This document shows positions 52,372 through 61,057 of a stretch of 64,000 nt of DNA, one piece after another. The position numbers and the translations under genes are program-made. Each line of letters opens with the position of its first letter. The first letter of the stretch is position 1. The stretch is from contig CAMVTO010000010.1 of assembly GCA_947170435.1 (NCBI GenBank), positions 30,454 through 94,453 on the forward strand, written 5' to 3'. The notes beneath the pieces were generated by a model. That model had not been told where the DNA came from, did no database searches, and saw only the letters and a list, made by a program, of their open reading frames with translations. Source of the stretch: an uncultured Clostridia bacterium. Lineage in GTDB: Bacteria > Bacillota > Clostridia > Oscillospirales > Oscillospiraceae.

Positions 52372-52602
52372 TCAATCAACAATATCAACGGAAACCTTGA
52401 CGCCGGTGCGCTGGGCATAGGAGCGCACGATCGTGCGGATCTCCTTGGCAATGCGGCCCTGACGGCCGATGACCTTGCCCATATCGTCGGGGTTGACGCG
52501 CAGCTCCAGCGTGAGTTCGTCCGTACCCTGCACCTCCGTGACCGTCACGTCGTCTGGATGTTCAACCAGGCTGCGGGCGATGTAGAGCAGCAAGTCCTTC
52601 AT
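52372..52602 (-). CDS. khpA: KH domain RNA-binding protein KhpA
   Basis: A 76-residue protein with a KH domain: MKDLLLYIARSLVEHPDDV then NPDDMGKVIGRQGRIAKEIRTIVRS, with the GxxG loop as GRQG. KhpA works with KhpB in RNA binding and cell-wall growth control in other Firmicutes. It lies between rpsP and rimM, its usual place. Ribosome site is weak. Confidence 0.93.
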   Translation of the reverse strand: MKDLLLYIARSLVEHPDDVTVTEVQGTDELTLELRVNPDDMGKVIGRQGRIAKEIRTIVRSYAQRTGVKVSVDIVD

Positions 52603-52622
52603 ATTCTGAACGACCCCCCGCT

Positions 52623-52865
52623 TTAGTTGAGCGCGCCGACTCTCTTCAGAAGCGCGCGGACGGTCTCGGTAGGCTGAGCGCCGGTCTTGATCCACTCAAG
52701 AGCGCGATCGGTGTCAATCTTGATCTCAGCGGGGCTGACGCAGGGATTGTAGATGCCCAGCTCCTCGATGAAGCGGCCGTCGCGGGGATAGCGGCTGTCA
52801 GCGACGACGACGCGATAGTAAGGAGCCTTCTTGGCGCCCATTCTGCGAAGACGAATTTTAACCAT
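52623..52865 (-). CDS. rpsP: 30S ribosomal protein bS16
   Basis: An 80-residue bS16: start [20 protein letters not shown], then [19 protein letters not shown]. Part of the small ribosomal subunit body. It follows ffh by 66 AT-rich bases that include GGAGGAAAT as ribosome site and may hold a secondary promoter. Confidence 0.97.
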   Translation of the reverse strand: MVKIRLRRMGAKKAPYYRVVVADSRYPRDGRFIEELGIYNPCVSPAEIKIDTDRALEWIKTGAQPTETVRALLKRVGALN

Positions 52866-52931
52866 GGTAAATTTCCTCCAAATATAATGTGTTTTTATTT
52901 TGATAAAATGCTTGGCATTGAATCAACTTTT

Positions 52932-54317
52932 TTATCTCAGGCGCTTCTTGCGGCCGAAGCCGTACATGCGGCCGCCGCCACCGCCGCCGAGCCCCGGGAA
53001 CCCGCCGAGCCCCTTGGGCAGCTTTCCGCTGGAGAGCTGCCTGGTGAGCTGCTGCATCATCTCAAACTGCTTGAGCAGCCGATTGACGTCCACGACCTCA
53101 AGGCCGCAGCCCGCCGCGATGCGCTTTTTGCGGCTGGGGCCGATCACCTTGGGATTCTCCCGCTCCTCCGGGGTCATGGAGAGGATGATCGCCTCGGTGT
53201 GCGCCATCATCTTCGGGTCGATCTCCGTGGACTGCATCTGCTTGCCCAACTGTCCGGGCATCATTTCCGCAATCTGGCTCAGATCGCCCATTTTCTTGAG
53301 CTGAACGAGCTGATCGTAGTAATCCTGAAGCGTGAAGCGGTTTTTGCGAATCTTCTCCTCCAGCTTCTTCGCCTGCTCCTCGTCGAAGGTCTGCTCCGCC
53401 TTTTCAATGAGCGAGAGCACGTCGCCCATGCCAAGGATGCGGGAGGCCATGCGGTCGGGGTGGAACGGCTCGATCATGTCCAGCTTTTCGCCCGTGCCGA
53501 TGAACTTGATGGGCTTGCCCGTTGCCGCGCGGATTGAGAGCGCCGCGCCGCCGCGGGCATCGCCATCCAGCTTGGTGAGCACCACGCCGTCGATGCCCAG
53601 CGCCTCGTCAAAGGCGGTGGCGGCATTGACCGCGTCCTGACCGGTCATGGCGTCGACCACCAGCAAAATTTCGCTGGGCTTGACTGCCGCCTTCACGCGC
53701 TTGAGCTCATTCATCAGCTCTTCGTCGATGTGGAGCCGACCGGCGGTATCGAGCATCACGACGTCGTTGCCGTGATCCTTGGCGTAGCGAATCGCCTCCT
53801 GCGCGATCTTGACCGGGTCGATCTGACCCATCTCGAACACCGGCAGGTCAAGCTGCTTGCCCACGACCTGCAGCTGTGTGATCGCCGCGGGGCGGTACAC
53901 ATCACACGCGACGAGCAGCGGACGCTTGCCCTGCTGCGAGCGAATCAGGCCTGCGAGTTTGGCAACGTTCGTCGTCTTACCGGCACCCTGCAAGCCGACC
54001 ATCATGATGACGCTCGGCGGCTGGGAGGCATAGGTGAGCCGCGCGTTCGCGCCGCCCATCAGCGCCGTCAGCTCATCGCTGACGATCTTGATAACCTGCT
54101 GCGCCGGCGTGAGGCTGTCCAGCACGTCCTGGCCCATCGCCTTCTCGCTGACCGTCGCCACAAAGTCCTTGACGACCTTGTAGCTGACGTCCGCTTCCAG
54201 CAGCGCGAGGCGCACCTCGCGCATCGCAAGGCGGATGTCCTCCTCGCTGACGCGGCCTTTGCCGCGCAGGTTTTTGAAGACCGAATTCAGTTTTTCGGAA
54301 AGGCCCTCAAATGCCAT
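52932..54317 (-). CDS. ffh: Signal recognition particle protein Ffh
   Basis: A 461-residue SRP GTPase: N domain, G domain with GLQGAGKTTNVAKLAG, DVYRPAAITQLQ, DTAGRLHIDEELM and TKLDGDARGGAALSI, then a Met-rich M domain (MGDLSQIAEMMPGQLGKQM) ending in a Gly-rich, basic tail. With SRP RNA it targets nascent membrane proteins. No SRP RNA gene is seen here. It follows ylxM by 15 bases. Confidence 0.97.
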   Translation of the reverse strand: MAFEGLSEKLNSVFKNLRGKGRVSEEDIRLAMREVRLALLEADVSYKVVKDFVATVSEKAMGQDVLDSLTPAQQVIKIVSDELTALMGGANARLTYASQPPSVIMMVGLQGAGKTTNVAKLAGLIRSQQGKRPLLVACDVYRPAAITQLQVVGKQLDLPVFEMGQIDPVKIAQEAIRYAKDHGNDVVMLDTAGRLHIDEELMNELKRVKAAVKPSEILLVVDAMTGQDAVNAATAFDEALGIDGVVLTKLDGDARGGAALSIRAATGKPIKFIGTGEKLDMIEPFHPDRMASRILGMGDVLSLIEKAEQTFDEEQAKKLEEKIRKNRFTLQDYYDQLVQLKKMGDLSQIAEMMPGQLGKQMQSTEIDPKMMAHTEAIILSMTPEERENPKVIGPSRKKRIAAGCGLEVVDVNRLLKQFEMMQQLTRQLSSGKLPKGLGGFPGLGGGGGGRMYGFGRKKRLR

Positions 54318-54332
54318 AAGTACGCTTCCTCT

Positions 54333-54698
54333 TTATTCCTTGAGCGCCGCGGTCTCTTGCTCGATCGCCGCGCACAACTCGCTCAAACGCTTGTCCTCAA
54401 AGAGCCGGAGGTTCATCTGTCGGATCTCCTCCACCGAACGCTCGATCGCCTCCACATGGGGCGTGAGCTGCATAAAGCGCTTGACCAGGCCCGTCTTGTC
54501 CTCGATCTCGGTCATATACGCCTCGGCGCGGACGATCACGTCGCGCACGCCCTGACGGGAAATGCCGTAGTTCTCCGCGATCTCGGCAAGAGACAGGTCC
54601 TCATCATAGTAGAGCTGGTAGAATTCCTTCTGCCGCTCGGTGAGCAGCTCCCCGTAAAAATCGAAGAGCATGGTCATACGGAATGTCTGGTTTTTCAC
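54333..54698 (-). CDS. ylxM: YlxM-like SRP-associated helix-turn-helix protein
   Basis: A 121-residue protein with a sigma-region-4-like HTH: LLTERQKEFYQLYYDEDLSLAEIAENYGISRQGVRDVIVRAE. It matches the UPF0122/YlxM family encoded just before ffh in Firmicutes, which binds the SRP and may alter its activity. First gene of the ylxM-to-trmD operon. Confidence 0.9.
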   Translation of the reverse strand: MKNQTFRMTMLFDFYGELLTERQKEFYQLYYDEDLSLAEIAENYGISRQGVRDVIVRAEAYMTEIEDKTGLVKRFMQLTPHVEAIERSVEEIRQMNLRLFEDKRLSELCAAIEQETAALKE

Positions 54699-54755
54699 CG
54701 GGGAGTCCTCCTTGTCAGATTCCGTGTAAAGTCTTATTCCTTTACAACAAGAATT

Positions 54756-54784
54756 AGTTTACCCTATGATACCCCAAAAGTCAA
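54756..54784 (-). promoter_or_regulatory. Promoter of the ylxM-ffh-rpsP-trmD operon
   Basis: On the minus strand, TTGACT (complement of 54779-54784), 17 bases, TAAACT (complement of 54756-54761). The remainder of the 54699-54900 divergent gap is AT-rich, and I find no convincing plus-strand promoter in it. Confidence 0.65.
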
Positions 54785-54900
54785 GGGGAATTTGTTGAAA
54801 AACCGAGGCTTTTCTTTTTTTATTGAAAATGGTGGTATTCCTCGCATTTTCGTGTTATCCTAGGGAACAGCTAAGAAATCTGCAAAAGAAAGGGTATTCT

Positions 54901-56169
54901 ATGCAAGCAGTTCGGAAAGAGTTGTCCCCCGGCGTGTTTCTCAACTACATTCAGGCCGGAAAATTCAAAAACGGCCTCCTGTCCGCCCAGTTGGTGACGC
55001 CGATCTCCGCCGAGACCGTCGCGCCGGGGGCGCTGTTGCCCGCGGTGCTGCGGCGCGGCACAGAGCGCTGCCGCGACATGCGCGCGCTGTCCTGCGCGCT
55101 GGATCTGCTCTACGGCGCGGGGCTGAGCTACACCGTGCGCAAAAAGGGTGAGAATCAGTGCTTTGGTTTCCTCATGAGCTTCATCGACGATCAGTACGCC
55201 CTCGGTGGCGAGAGGCTGCTGGAAGCCTCCGCCGACCTGCTGGGTGAGGTGCTGCTGCGCCCGGTGACGGAGAACGGCGTGTTCCTCCCCGCCTATGTCG
55301 ACGGAGAGAAGGACAACCTCATCGATGCCATCCGCTCCATTCTGGATGACAAGCGCGACTACGCCGACAAGCGGCTCATCGAGGAGATGTGCCGCGGCGA
55401 GCGCTACGGCATTCCTCGCCTCGGCACCGAGGAGGCCGTCGCCGCGCTGGGCAGCGCCGCGCTCTACGAATTTTATCAGCGCACATTGATGACCGCGCAC
55501 ATCGAGCTGTTCTACTGCGGCAGCGCGGAGCAAAGCCGCGTAGAGGACGCGCTGCGCCACGGCCTGCGAGGGCTCCCCCACGGCGAGCGGGTTGAACCTG
55601 TTCGCTCTGTGCGCGTCGCCGCGCCCGCGCAGCCCCGCTATCTTGACGAAACGATGGAGGTGACGCAGGGCAAGCTGTCGCTGGGCTTCCGCGCGCCGGC
55701 CGAGGATGAACACGCCATGCTGCTGGCAAACCTGATCTTCGGCGGGTACAGCAACTCCAAGCTCTTCCTCAACGTGCGCGAAAAGCTTTCCCTGTGCTAC
55801 TATGCCTCCAGTGCCTATCACCGCTCCAAGGGACTTGTTACGGTATCCTCCGGCATTGAGTTTGCGGACTATCAGCGTGCGCATGACGAGATCCTCTCAC
55901 AACTGCAATCCGTACAGTTGGGCGACTTTGAGCCGTGGGAGCTGGACGGCGCCAAGGGCGTGCTCATCAGTGCGATCCGCTCCCGTGAGGACTCCGGCAC
56001 CCGCATGGAAGAGAACACTCTCGGTCAGGCCGCCACCGATTTGTGGGAAAACGACGAGGCGCTGATCGAGGATTTGCAGGCTGTGACACCGGAGCGCATT
56101 ACGGCGGCGGCGAAGGCCATGACGCTGGACACGGTTTATTTTCTCAAGGGAGAAGGTGACGCCGAATGA
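54901..56169 (+). CDS. M16 family peptidase homologue, non-catalytic partner (YfmF-like)
   Basis: A 422-residue pitrilysin-fold protein (ALLPAVLRRGTERCRDMRALSCALDLLYGA; FGGYSNSKLFLNVREKLSLCYYASSAY). It lacks the zinc-binding HxxEH motif where M16 enzymes have it and so is the inactive half of a heterodimer. It resembles YfmF, the partner of YfmH. It starts after AAAGGGTATTCT and overlaps the next M16 gene by four bases. Confidence 0.88.
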   Translation: MQAVRKELSPGVFLNYIQAGKFKNGLLSAQLVTPISAETVAPGALLPAVLRRGTERCRDMRALSCALDLLYGAGLSYTVRKKGENQCFGFLMSFIDDQYALGGERLLEASADLLGEVLLRPVTENGVFLPAYVDGEKDNLIDAIRSILDDKRDYADKRLIEEMCRGERYGIPRLGTEEAVAALGSAALYEFYQRTLMTAHIELFYCGSAEQSRVEDALRHGLRGLPHGERVEPVRSVRVAAPAQPRYLDETMEVTQGKLSLGFRAPAEDEHAMLLANLIFGGYSNSKLFLNVREKLSLCYYASSAYHRSKGLVTVSSGIEFADYQRAHDEILSQLQSVQLGDFEPWELDGAKGVLISAIRSREDSGTRMEENTLGQAATDLWENDEALIEDLQAVTPERITAAAKAMTLDTVYFLKGEGDAE

Positions 56170-57449
56170 TGAAAACCGAATACCCGCGCATCGGGGAAAC
56201 CGTACTGACCGAGACACTGCCCAACGGTCTGCGCGTCGCCATCGTGCCGAAGCCCGGCTATCGCAAGCGCTACGCATTTTTCACTACCCGCTACGGCGGC
56301 ATGGACATGAAATTCAAGCTCGACGGCGTCTGGCACGATACGCCCGCGGGCATTGCGCACTATCTGGAGCACAAGATGTTTGACATGGAGGATGGCAACG
56401 CGCTGCAAACCCTCTCTCAAAACGGCGCGGAGCCCAATGCGTTCACTGCCAACTCCATGACCGCTTATTACTTCGACTGCACCGAGCATTTTGAGGAAAA
56501 TCTCCGTATTCTGCTCTCATTCGTCTCCGTGCCGTATTTCACGCAGGAAAGCGTGGATAAGGAGCGCGGCATCATCGCGCAGGAGATTCGCATGACTGAG
56601 GACGGCCCGGACTGGCGGGTGTACAAAAACCTGCTCGCCTGCCTCTACCGCAGCAATCCCGCCCGCGTGCCCATCGCCGGCACGGTGGAAAGCATTCAGG
56701 AGATCACCCCCGAAACGCTCTACGCCTGTCACAAGGCGTTCTACGCGCCGTCCAACATGCTGCTGTGCGTCGTGGGTGACGTGGACGCGGACACGGTGCT
56801 GTCCATTGCCCAAGAGGTGCTGCCCGAGGAGCGGGGCGAGGCCATCGAGCGCGACTACGGCGCAAAAGAAGAATCAAGCGTTTTTCAGAAGTCCATCACA
56901 TTCCCGATGGAGATCGCCTCGCCTCAGTTTTTGGTGGGCTTCAAATGCCCCGCGGGTGAGGATGGCGAGGAGCTGTTTCGCCAGAGCCTCATCGGCGAGC
57001 TCGCCTGCGATATTCTGCTGGGTGATTCCTCCCCGCTCTATATGCGGCTCTACGATGAAGGGCTTATCAACGGCAGCTTCGGCGGCGACTTTGACCAGCT
57101 GCCCGGCGTCGCATATCTTTTTGCCGGCGGTGAGTGCAAGGAACCGGAAAAGGTCTCCCAGGCCATCATGGATGAGGCCGCACGCCTTGGGCGCGAGGGT
57201 GTGGACGAAACCTACTACCAACAGATCCGCCGGGCAAACTTCGGCGCGTCGCTGCGCTCACTCAACTCCTTTGAAAACATCGCCGTGGGTATGGCGGACG
57301 GCTACTTCCGCGGCTTTGATCCCTATCGGTTCCCGGAGGTCTACGACTCCATCACCAAGGCGGATATCGAGGCATTTTTGCGGGAAAACATTGTGGAGGA
57401 GCGCCGCGCGATCTCCATGCTGGTCCCGAAAAGTGAGGCGAGCGCATGA
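56166..57449 (+). CDS. M16 family zinc peptidase (YfmH-like)
   Basis: A 427-residue M16 peptidase with the inverted zinc motif in AGIAHYLEHKMFD (HYLEH), followed by the Glu in the helix with KERGIIAQEIRM. It pairs with the preceding gene. YfmF/YfmH-type pairs occur in Firmicutes next to genes for EF-P modification; no such gene is seen here. Overlaps its partner and lgt by four bases each, so the three are translated together. Confidence 0.9.
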   Translation: MMKTEYPRIGETVLTETLPNGLRVAIVPKPGYRKRYAFFTTRYGGMDMKFKLDGVWHDTPAGIAHYLEHKMFDMEDGNALQTLSQNGAEPNAFTANSMTAYYFDCTEHFEENLRILLSFVSVPYFTQESVDKERGIIAQEIRMTEDGPDWRVYKNLLACLYRSNPARVPIAGTVESIQEITPETLYACHKAFYAPSNMLLCVVGDVDADTVLSIAQEVLPEERGEAIERDYGAKEESSVFQKSITFPMEIASPQFLVGFKCPAGEDGEELFRQSLIGELACDILLGDSSPLYMRLYDEGLINGSFGGDFDQLPGVAYLFAGGECKEPEKVSQAIMDEAARLGREGVDETYYQQIRRANFGASLRSLNSFENIAVGMADGYFRGFDPYRFPEVYDSITKADIEAFLRENIVEERRAISMLVPKSEASA

Positions 57450-58306
57450 GCCTCAAGGACATCATCCGCAATACCTCGCCCATCGCGTTTCCCGGCCTGT
57501 TCGGCGACTGGCAGTTCACCGCCGGCGCCAAGGCGCTGGACATCGGCAACGGCATCTACTGGTACGGCATTTTCATTGCCCTGGGCCTGCTGTTGGGACT
57601 GACGTTCTGCTCCAAGCAGGCAGCGAAGTTTGGGCTGAGCGAGGACAACATCATGGACTCCGTGCTCTGGGGTATGCCCATTGGCATCCTCGGTGCGCGG
57701 CTGTACTACATCGTCTTTTACCTCGACCTCTACAAAAACGCGGACGGGTCGCTGAACCTCGGCAAGATGGTGCGCATCTGGGACGGCGGACTCGCGATCT
57801 ACGGCGGCGTCATCGCAGGGTTTCTGACCGTGTATGTCCTCAGCCGCGTGAAGAAGTTCTCCTATCTCGCCGTAATGGACGATCTCGTGATGGGCGTACT
57901 CATCGGGCAGATTCTCGGGCGCTGGGGCAACTTCATGAATCGCGAGGCCTTCGGCGCGGTGACGACGGTGCCGTGGCGCATGCGCCTCTGGGCAGTCACA
58001 GGCGAATTCTACGACGTACACCCCACTTTCCTCTATGAAAGCCTGTGGAACCTCGTCGGGTTCCTGCTCATCTGGCGGGTACTATCCAAGCGTCGCAAAT
58101 TCGATGGGCAGAACTTCCTCTGCTACTTCCTCTGGTACGGTCTCGGCCGCGTCTGGATCGAGGGGCTGCGTGAGGACAGCCTGTACCTGTTCGGCTTGAC
58201 ACTTTTCGGCGCACCGGTGCGCGTATCGCAGGCGCTCTCTGCGGTGCTGGTCGTGGTATCTGCCGCGCTGCTGATTTACAATTTGAGAAAACAGGCCAAA
58301 GCCTGA
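57446..58306 (+). CDS. lgt: Prolipoprotein diacylglyceryl transferase
   Basis: A 286-residue seven-helix membrane enzyme: WYGIFIALGLLLGL, WDGGLAIYGGVIAGF, the Lgt signature GRWGNFMNREAFG (about residues 157-169), HPTFLYESLWNLVGFLLI and a C-terminal REDSLYLFG. It attaches diacylglycerol to lipobox cysteines, such as those of the TAXI protein and the lipoprotein at 7926. Confidence 0.95.
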   Translation: MSLKDIIRNTSPIAFPGLFGDWQFTAGAKALDIGNGIYWYGIFIALGLLLGLTFCSKQAAKFGLSEDNIMDSVLWGMPIGILGARLYYIVFYLDLYKNADGSLNLGKMVRIWDGGLAIYGGVIAGFLTVYVLSRVKKFSYLAVMDDLVMGVLIGQILGRWGNFMNREAFGAVTTVPWRMRLWAVTGEFYDVHPTFLYESLWNLVGFLLIWRVLSKRRKFDGQNFLCYFLWYGLGRVWIEGLREDSLYLFGLTLFGAPVRVSQALSAVLVVVSAALLIYNLRKQAKA

Positions 58307-58343
58307 AATTCCGCCGCGCCCGATCAGGCACGGCGGAATTTTT
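58306..58343 (+). terminator. Terminator after lgt
   Basis: AAATTCCGCCG, loop of about 14, CGGCGGAATTTTT. Confidence 0.8.
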
Positions 58344-58358
58344 ATCCCCCCAGGGGGC

Positions 58359-58387
58359 TTGCGACGCAATTCTTTCAAAATTATAAT
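58359..58387 (+). promoter_or_regulatory. Promoter of the nickel/cobalt ECF operon
   Basis: TTGCGA (58359-58364), 17 bases, perfect TATAAT (58382-58387). No cobalamin or NiCo riboswitch fits in the 31-base leader. Confidence 0.7.
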
Positions 58388-58391
58388 AGGG

Positions 58392-58406
58392 TCAATTCAG
58401 AATTGA
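58392..58406. promoter_or_regulatory. Palindrome TCAATTC-A-GAATTGA (candidate metal operator)
   Basis: A perfect 15-bp palindrome starting five bases after the -10 box of the cbiM-type operon, across the probable start site. Its position suits a repressor responding to nickel or cobalt; it does not match the NikR consensus I know. Confidence 0.6.
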
Positions 58407-58418
58407 GAAGGTGTTTTT

Positions 58419-59450
58419 ATGCATATGGCAGACGCGCTGCTCGCTCCGGCGGTAGCGGCAACCATGTACGCAGCCTCCGCGACCGCGGCAGGCATATCCG
58501 TCCATCAGCTCAAACACGACGACGAGCCGCAGAAGCTGCCCACCATGGCGGTCACTTCCGCACTGGTATTTGCGGGGCAGATGATCAACTACACCATCCC
58601 CGGCACCGGCTCCTCCGGTCATATGTGCGGCGGCATGCTGCTCTCGGCGCTGCTCGGCCCGCAGGCGGGATTTTTGTCGATGATCGTGATTTTGACGATC
58701 CAATGTCTTTTCTTTGCCGACGGAGGGCTGATGGCGCTGGGCGCCAACATCTGGAATATGGCGTTCTACGGCTGCTTCGTCGGGTACTATCTGATCTGGC
58801 GACCAATTATGCAATCGAAGTCCGACATGAGTTCCCGCGTGCGGATCATTCTCGCGTCCATCGTCGGCTGCGTGCTGACGCTGCAGTTGGGCGCGTTCTC
58901 CGTCGTGCTGGAAACCACGCTCTCCGGCATCACAGAGTTGCCGTTCCGTGCGTTTGTCGCGTTGATGCAGCCCATTCACCTCGCCATCGGGCTCATCGAG
59001 GGCATCGTGACAGCGGCGGTGCTGGTGTTCGTCTACGAGTCCCGTCCCGAGCTGTTGCGTGACGTGGAAACCAGCAGCACGGCGAAACGTTCCCTAAAGG
59101 CAACCATCGCCATTCTCGCGGTGGTGGCAGCTGTTGTGGGCGGCGGGCTTTCATTGGTGGCAAGCTCCAACCCCGACGGTCTCGAATGGGCGCTCTTCGG
59201 CAACGAGGAGGCTGGCTACAGCGCCAATATGGGCCTTGACGAAGACGATTTCGGCGTAACCAGCAGCGCCGCGGATACAGCGGCGGCCATCCAGGAATCC
59301 ACCTCCTTCCTGCCCGATTACGCCTTCACGGACAGCGACAGCGCCGCGGGCACGACAGTCTCCGGTCTCGTTGGTTCGGCGATGGTGGCGGGCGTCGCGG
59401 TGTTGATCTGCTTCGCCGGCGGTTTCTTCCGCAAGAAAAAGGCAGCGTAA
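58419..59450 (+). CDS. cbiM: Nickel/cobalt ECF transporter permease CbiM/NikM with PDGLE domain
   Basis: A 343-residue membrane protein. It begins MHMADALL, in which the second-position His is a metal ligand in CbiM/NikM, so ATG 58419 must be the start. Further motifs are GSSGHMCGGMLLSALLGPQAGFLSM and the Q-x-x-FFADGGLMALGAN region. After about residue 235 there is a fused CbiN/NikN-like segment: a helix, SSNPDGLEWALFG, an acidic Ser/Thr/Asp loop of about 50 residues and a final helix. Metal (Ni2+ or Co2+) cannot be told. First gene of the operon. Confidence 0.9.
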   Translation: MHMADALLAPAVAATMYAASATAAGISVHQLKHDDEPQKLPTMAVTSALVFAGQMINYTIPGTGSSGHMCGGMLLSALLGPQAGFLSMIVILTIQCLFFADGGLMALGANIWNMAFYGCFVGYYLIWRPIMQSKSDMSSRVRIILASIVGCVLTLQLGAFSVVLETTLSGITELPFRAFVALMQPIHLAIGLIEGIVTAAVLVFVYESRPELLRDVETSSTAKRSLKATIAILAVVAAVVGGGLSLVASSNPDGLEWALFGNEEAGYSANMGLDEDDFGVTSSAADTAAAIQESTSFLPDYAFTDSDSAAGTTVSGLVGSAMVAGVAVLICFAGGFFRKKKAA

Positions 59451-59495
59451 CGCAACGGGGCGTCGCAAGGCGCCCCGTTTTCAAAGAACATTACC

Positions 59496-60299
59496 ATGAA
59501 TAAGGCCGAACAGGCACTGCGGGAGCTGCACGAGATGGACGCGCTGGCGGCAGGGTCATCCCCCGTCCACGCGCTCTGCCCGCTTGCGAAGCTCTTCGCC
59601 ACAATTATATACATCGTGGTCGTGGTGTCGTTTGGCAAGTACGACCTTGCGGGGCTTGTGCCGATGGTGCTCTGGCCGGTGCTGCTGTTTGAAATCAGCG
59701 GCATCCCGGTAAGAACCTGTTTTCACAAGCTTCGCTTTGTGCTGCCGCTGGTACTGGCGGTGGGGCTGTTTAATCCGCTCTTTGATCGCGCGCCGTATCT
59801 GGCGCTGGGCGGCATCACCATCTCCGGCGGCGCAGTGTCGATGGTAACGCTCATGAGCAAGGGCACGTTTTGCCTGATGGCGTCGTTTCTGCTGATGGCG
59901 ACGACGCGCATCGACGCGCTCTGCGCCGCATTGCGGCGGCTGCACGTCCCCGGCATATTCCTGACGCTGCTGCTGCTCACATATCGTTACGTCGGTGTGA
60001 TGACCGAGGAGGTCGCCATCATGACCGACGCCTACAAGCTCCGCGCGCCTGGTCAGAAAGGCGTCCACTACACCGCGTGGGGTTCGTTTCTTGGGCAGCT
60101 CCTGCTGCGGAGCATGGATCGCGCCGAGGAGCTGTACGCTGCGATGCGGCTGCGCGGCTTCCATGACCATTTCCACTATGCAGAGGCCGCGCCGTGTACG
60201 GCGAAGGACGCCGTCTACCTCGTCATCTGTATCGCCGCGTTCCTGCTGCTGCGGTTCGTAAATGTCGCAGCGTTGCTGGGCAGCCTGCTTGTGAGGTGA
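59496..60299 (+). CDS. cbiQ: Nickel/cobalt ECF transporter T component CbiQ
   Basis: A 267-residue membrane protein with about five helices: N-terminal LHEMDALAAGSSPVHALCPLAKLFAT, and the coupling motifs AYKLRAPGQKG (near 188) and YAAMRLRGFHDHFHY (near 215). It links CbiM to the ATPase. The ATG follows AAAGAACATTACC, 45 bases after cbiM. Confidence 0.92.
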   Translation: MNKAEQALRELHEMDALAAGSSPVHALCPLAKLFATIIYIVVVVSFGKYDLAGLVPMVLWPVLLFEISGIPVRTCFHKLRFVLPLVLAVGLFNPLFDRAPYLALGGITISGGAVSMVTLMSKGTFCLMASFLLMATTRIDALCAALRRLHVPGIFLTLLLLTYRYVGVMTEEVAIMTDAYKLRAPGQKGVHYTAWGSFLGQLLLRSMDRAEELYAAMRLRGFHDHFHYAEAAPCTAKDAVYLVICIAAFLLLRFVNVAALLGSLLVR

Positions 60300-60303
60300 G
60301 CGC

Positions 60304-61017
60304 ATGATCGCATTTCAAAACGTATCCTTCTCCTATGAAAAAGAGCGTCCCGTGCTGCAAAACCTGTCATTTTCCATCGGGGACGGCGAAGCGGTGGGGC
60401 TGATCGGCGCCAACGGTGCGGGCAAATCCACCGTGATGAAGGTGCTGCTGGGGCTGCTGCCCTGCGAGGGCAAGGTGTTGGTGGACGGCATTGAGGTCGG
60501 GCACGGCACGCTCTACGAAATCCGGCGCAAGCTGGGCTTCGTGCTGCAAAACTCCGACCACCAGATGTTTATGCCCACCGTGTATGAGGACATGATCTTC
60601 GGCCCGCTCAACTATGGCGCGTCGCGGGCGGAGGCGGAGGCGCATGCCGATGCCGCGCTGGCACAGCTCGGCATTCCCGCGCTCAAGCACCGGCACAACC
60701 ACAAGCTCTCCGGCGGTGAAAAGCGTATGGCGGCGATTGCCACCATTCTTGCCATGCAGCCGGAGGCGATCCTGATGGATGAGCCGACGGCGGCGCTCGA
60801 TCCCTACAACCGCCGTCTGGTCATCAACATCATCCGCTCGCTCAACCAGACAAAGCTCATCACCTCCCATGATCTTGACATGATCCGGGACACCTGCTCC
60901 CGCGTGATCCTGCTCTCCGGCGGAACAATCGCCGCCGACGGCGATGCAGAGACGATTCTGCGCGACCGCGCGCTGCTGGAGGCGAACCGCATGGAGCTGC
61001 CGCTCTCGCTGCAATAA
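60304..61017 (+). CDS. cbiO: Nickel/cobalt ECF transporter ATPase CbiO
   Basis: A 237-residue ABC ATPase: Walker A GANGAGKSTVMKVL, GFVLQNSDHQMFMPTVYEDMIFGP, signature KLSGGEKRMAAIA, Walker B AILMDEPTAALDP, switch ITSHDLDMIRD. Short at the C-terminus relative to EcfA proteins. Four bases after cbiQ. Confidence 0.93.
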   Translation: MIAFQNVSFSYEKERPVLQNLSFSIGDGEAVGLIGANGAGKSTVMKVLLGLLPCEGKVLVDGIEVGHGTLYEIRRKLGFVLQNSDHQMFMPTVYEDMIFGPLNYGASRAEAEAHADAALAQLGIPALKHRHNHKLSGGEKRMAAIATILAMQPEAILMDEPTAALDPYNRRLVINIIRSLNQTKLITSHDLDMIRDTCSRVILLSGGTIAADGDAETILRDRALLEANRMELPLSLQ

Positions 61018-61019
61018 CG

Positions 61020-61057
61020 AAAGAGTCCCTCGTGCTCACGCACAAGGGACTCTTTTT
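61020..61057. terminator. Bidirectional terminator between cbiO and the RND gene
   Basis: AAGAGTCCCT-CGTG, loop, CAC-A-AGGGACTCTT followed by TTTT; it serves convergent genes. Confidence 0.85.

Noticed and set aside
54235..54900. SRP RNA gene near ffh
   Set aside because: The gap beside ylxM is about 200 AT-rich bases without the GGAA-tetraloop hairpin expected.
58344..58418. Cobalamin or NiCo riboswitch before cbiM
   Set aside because: The promoter's -10 box ends at 58387, leaving only 31 leader bases, far too few.
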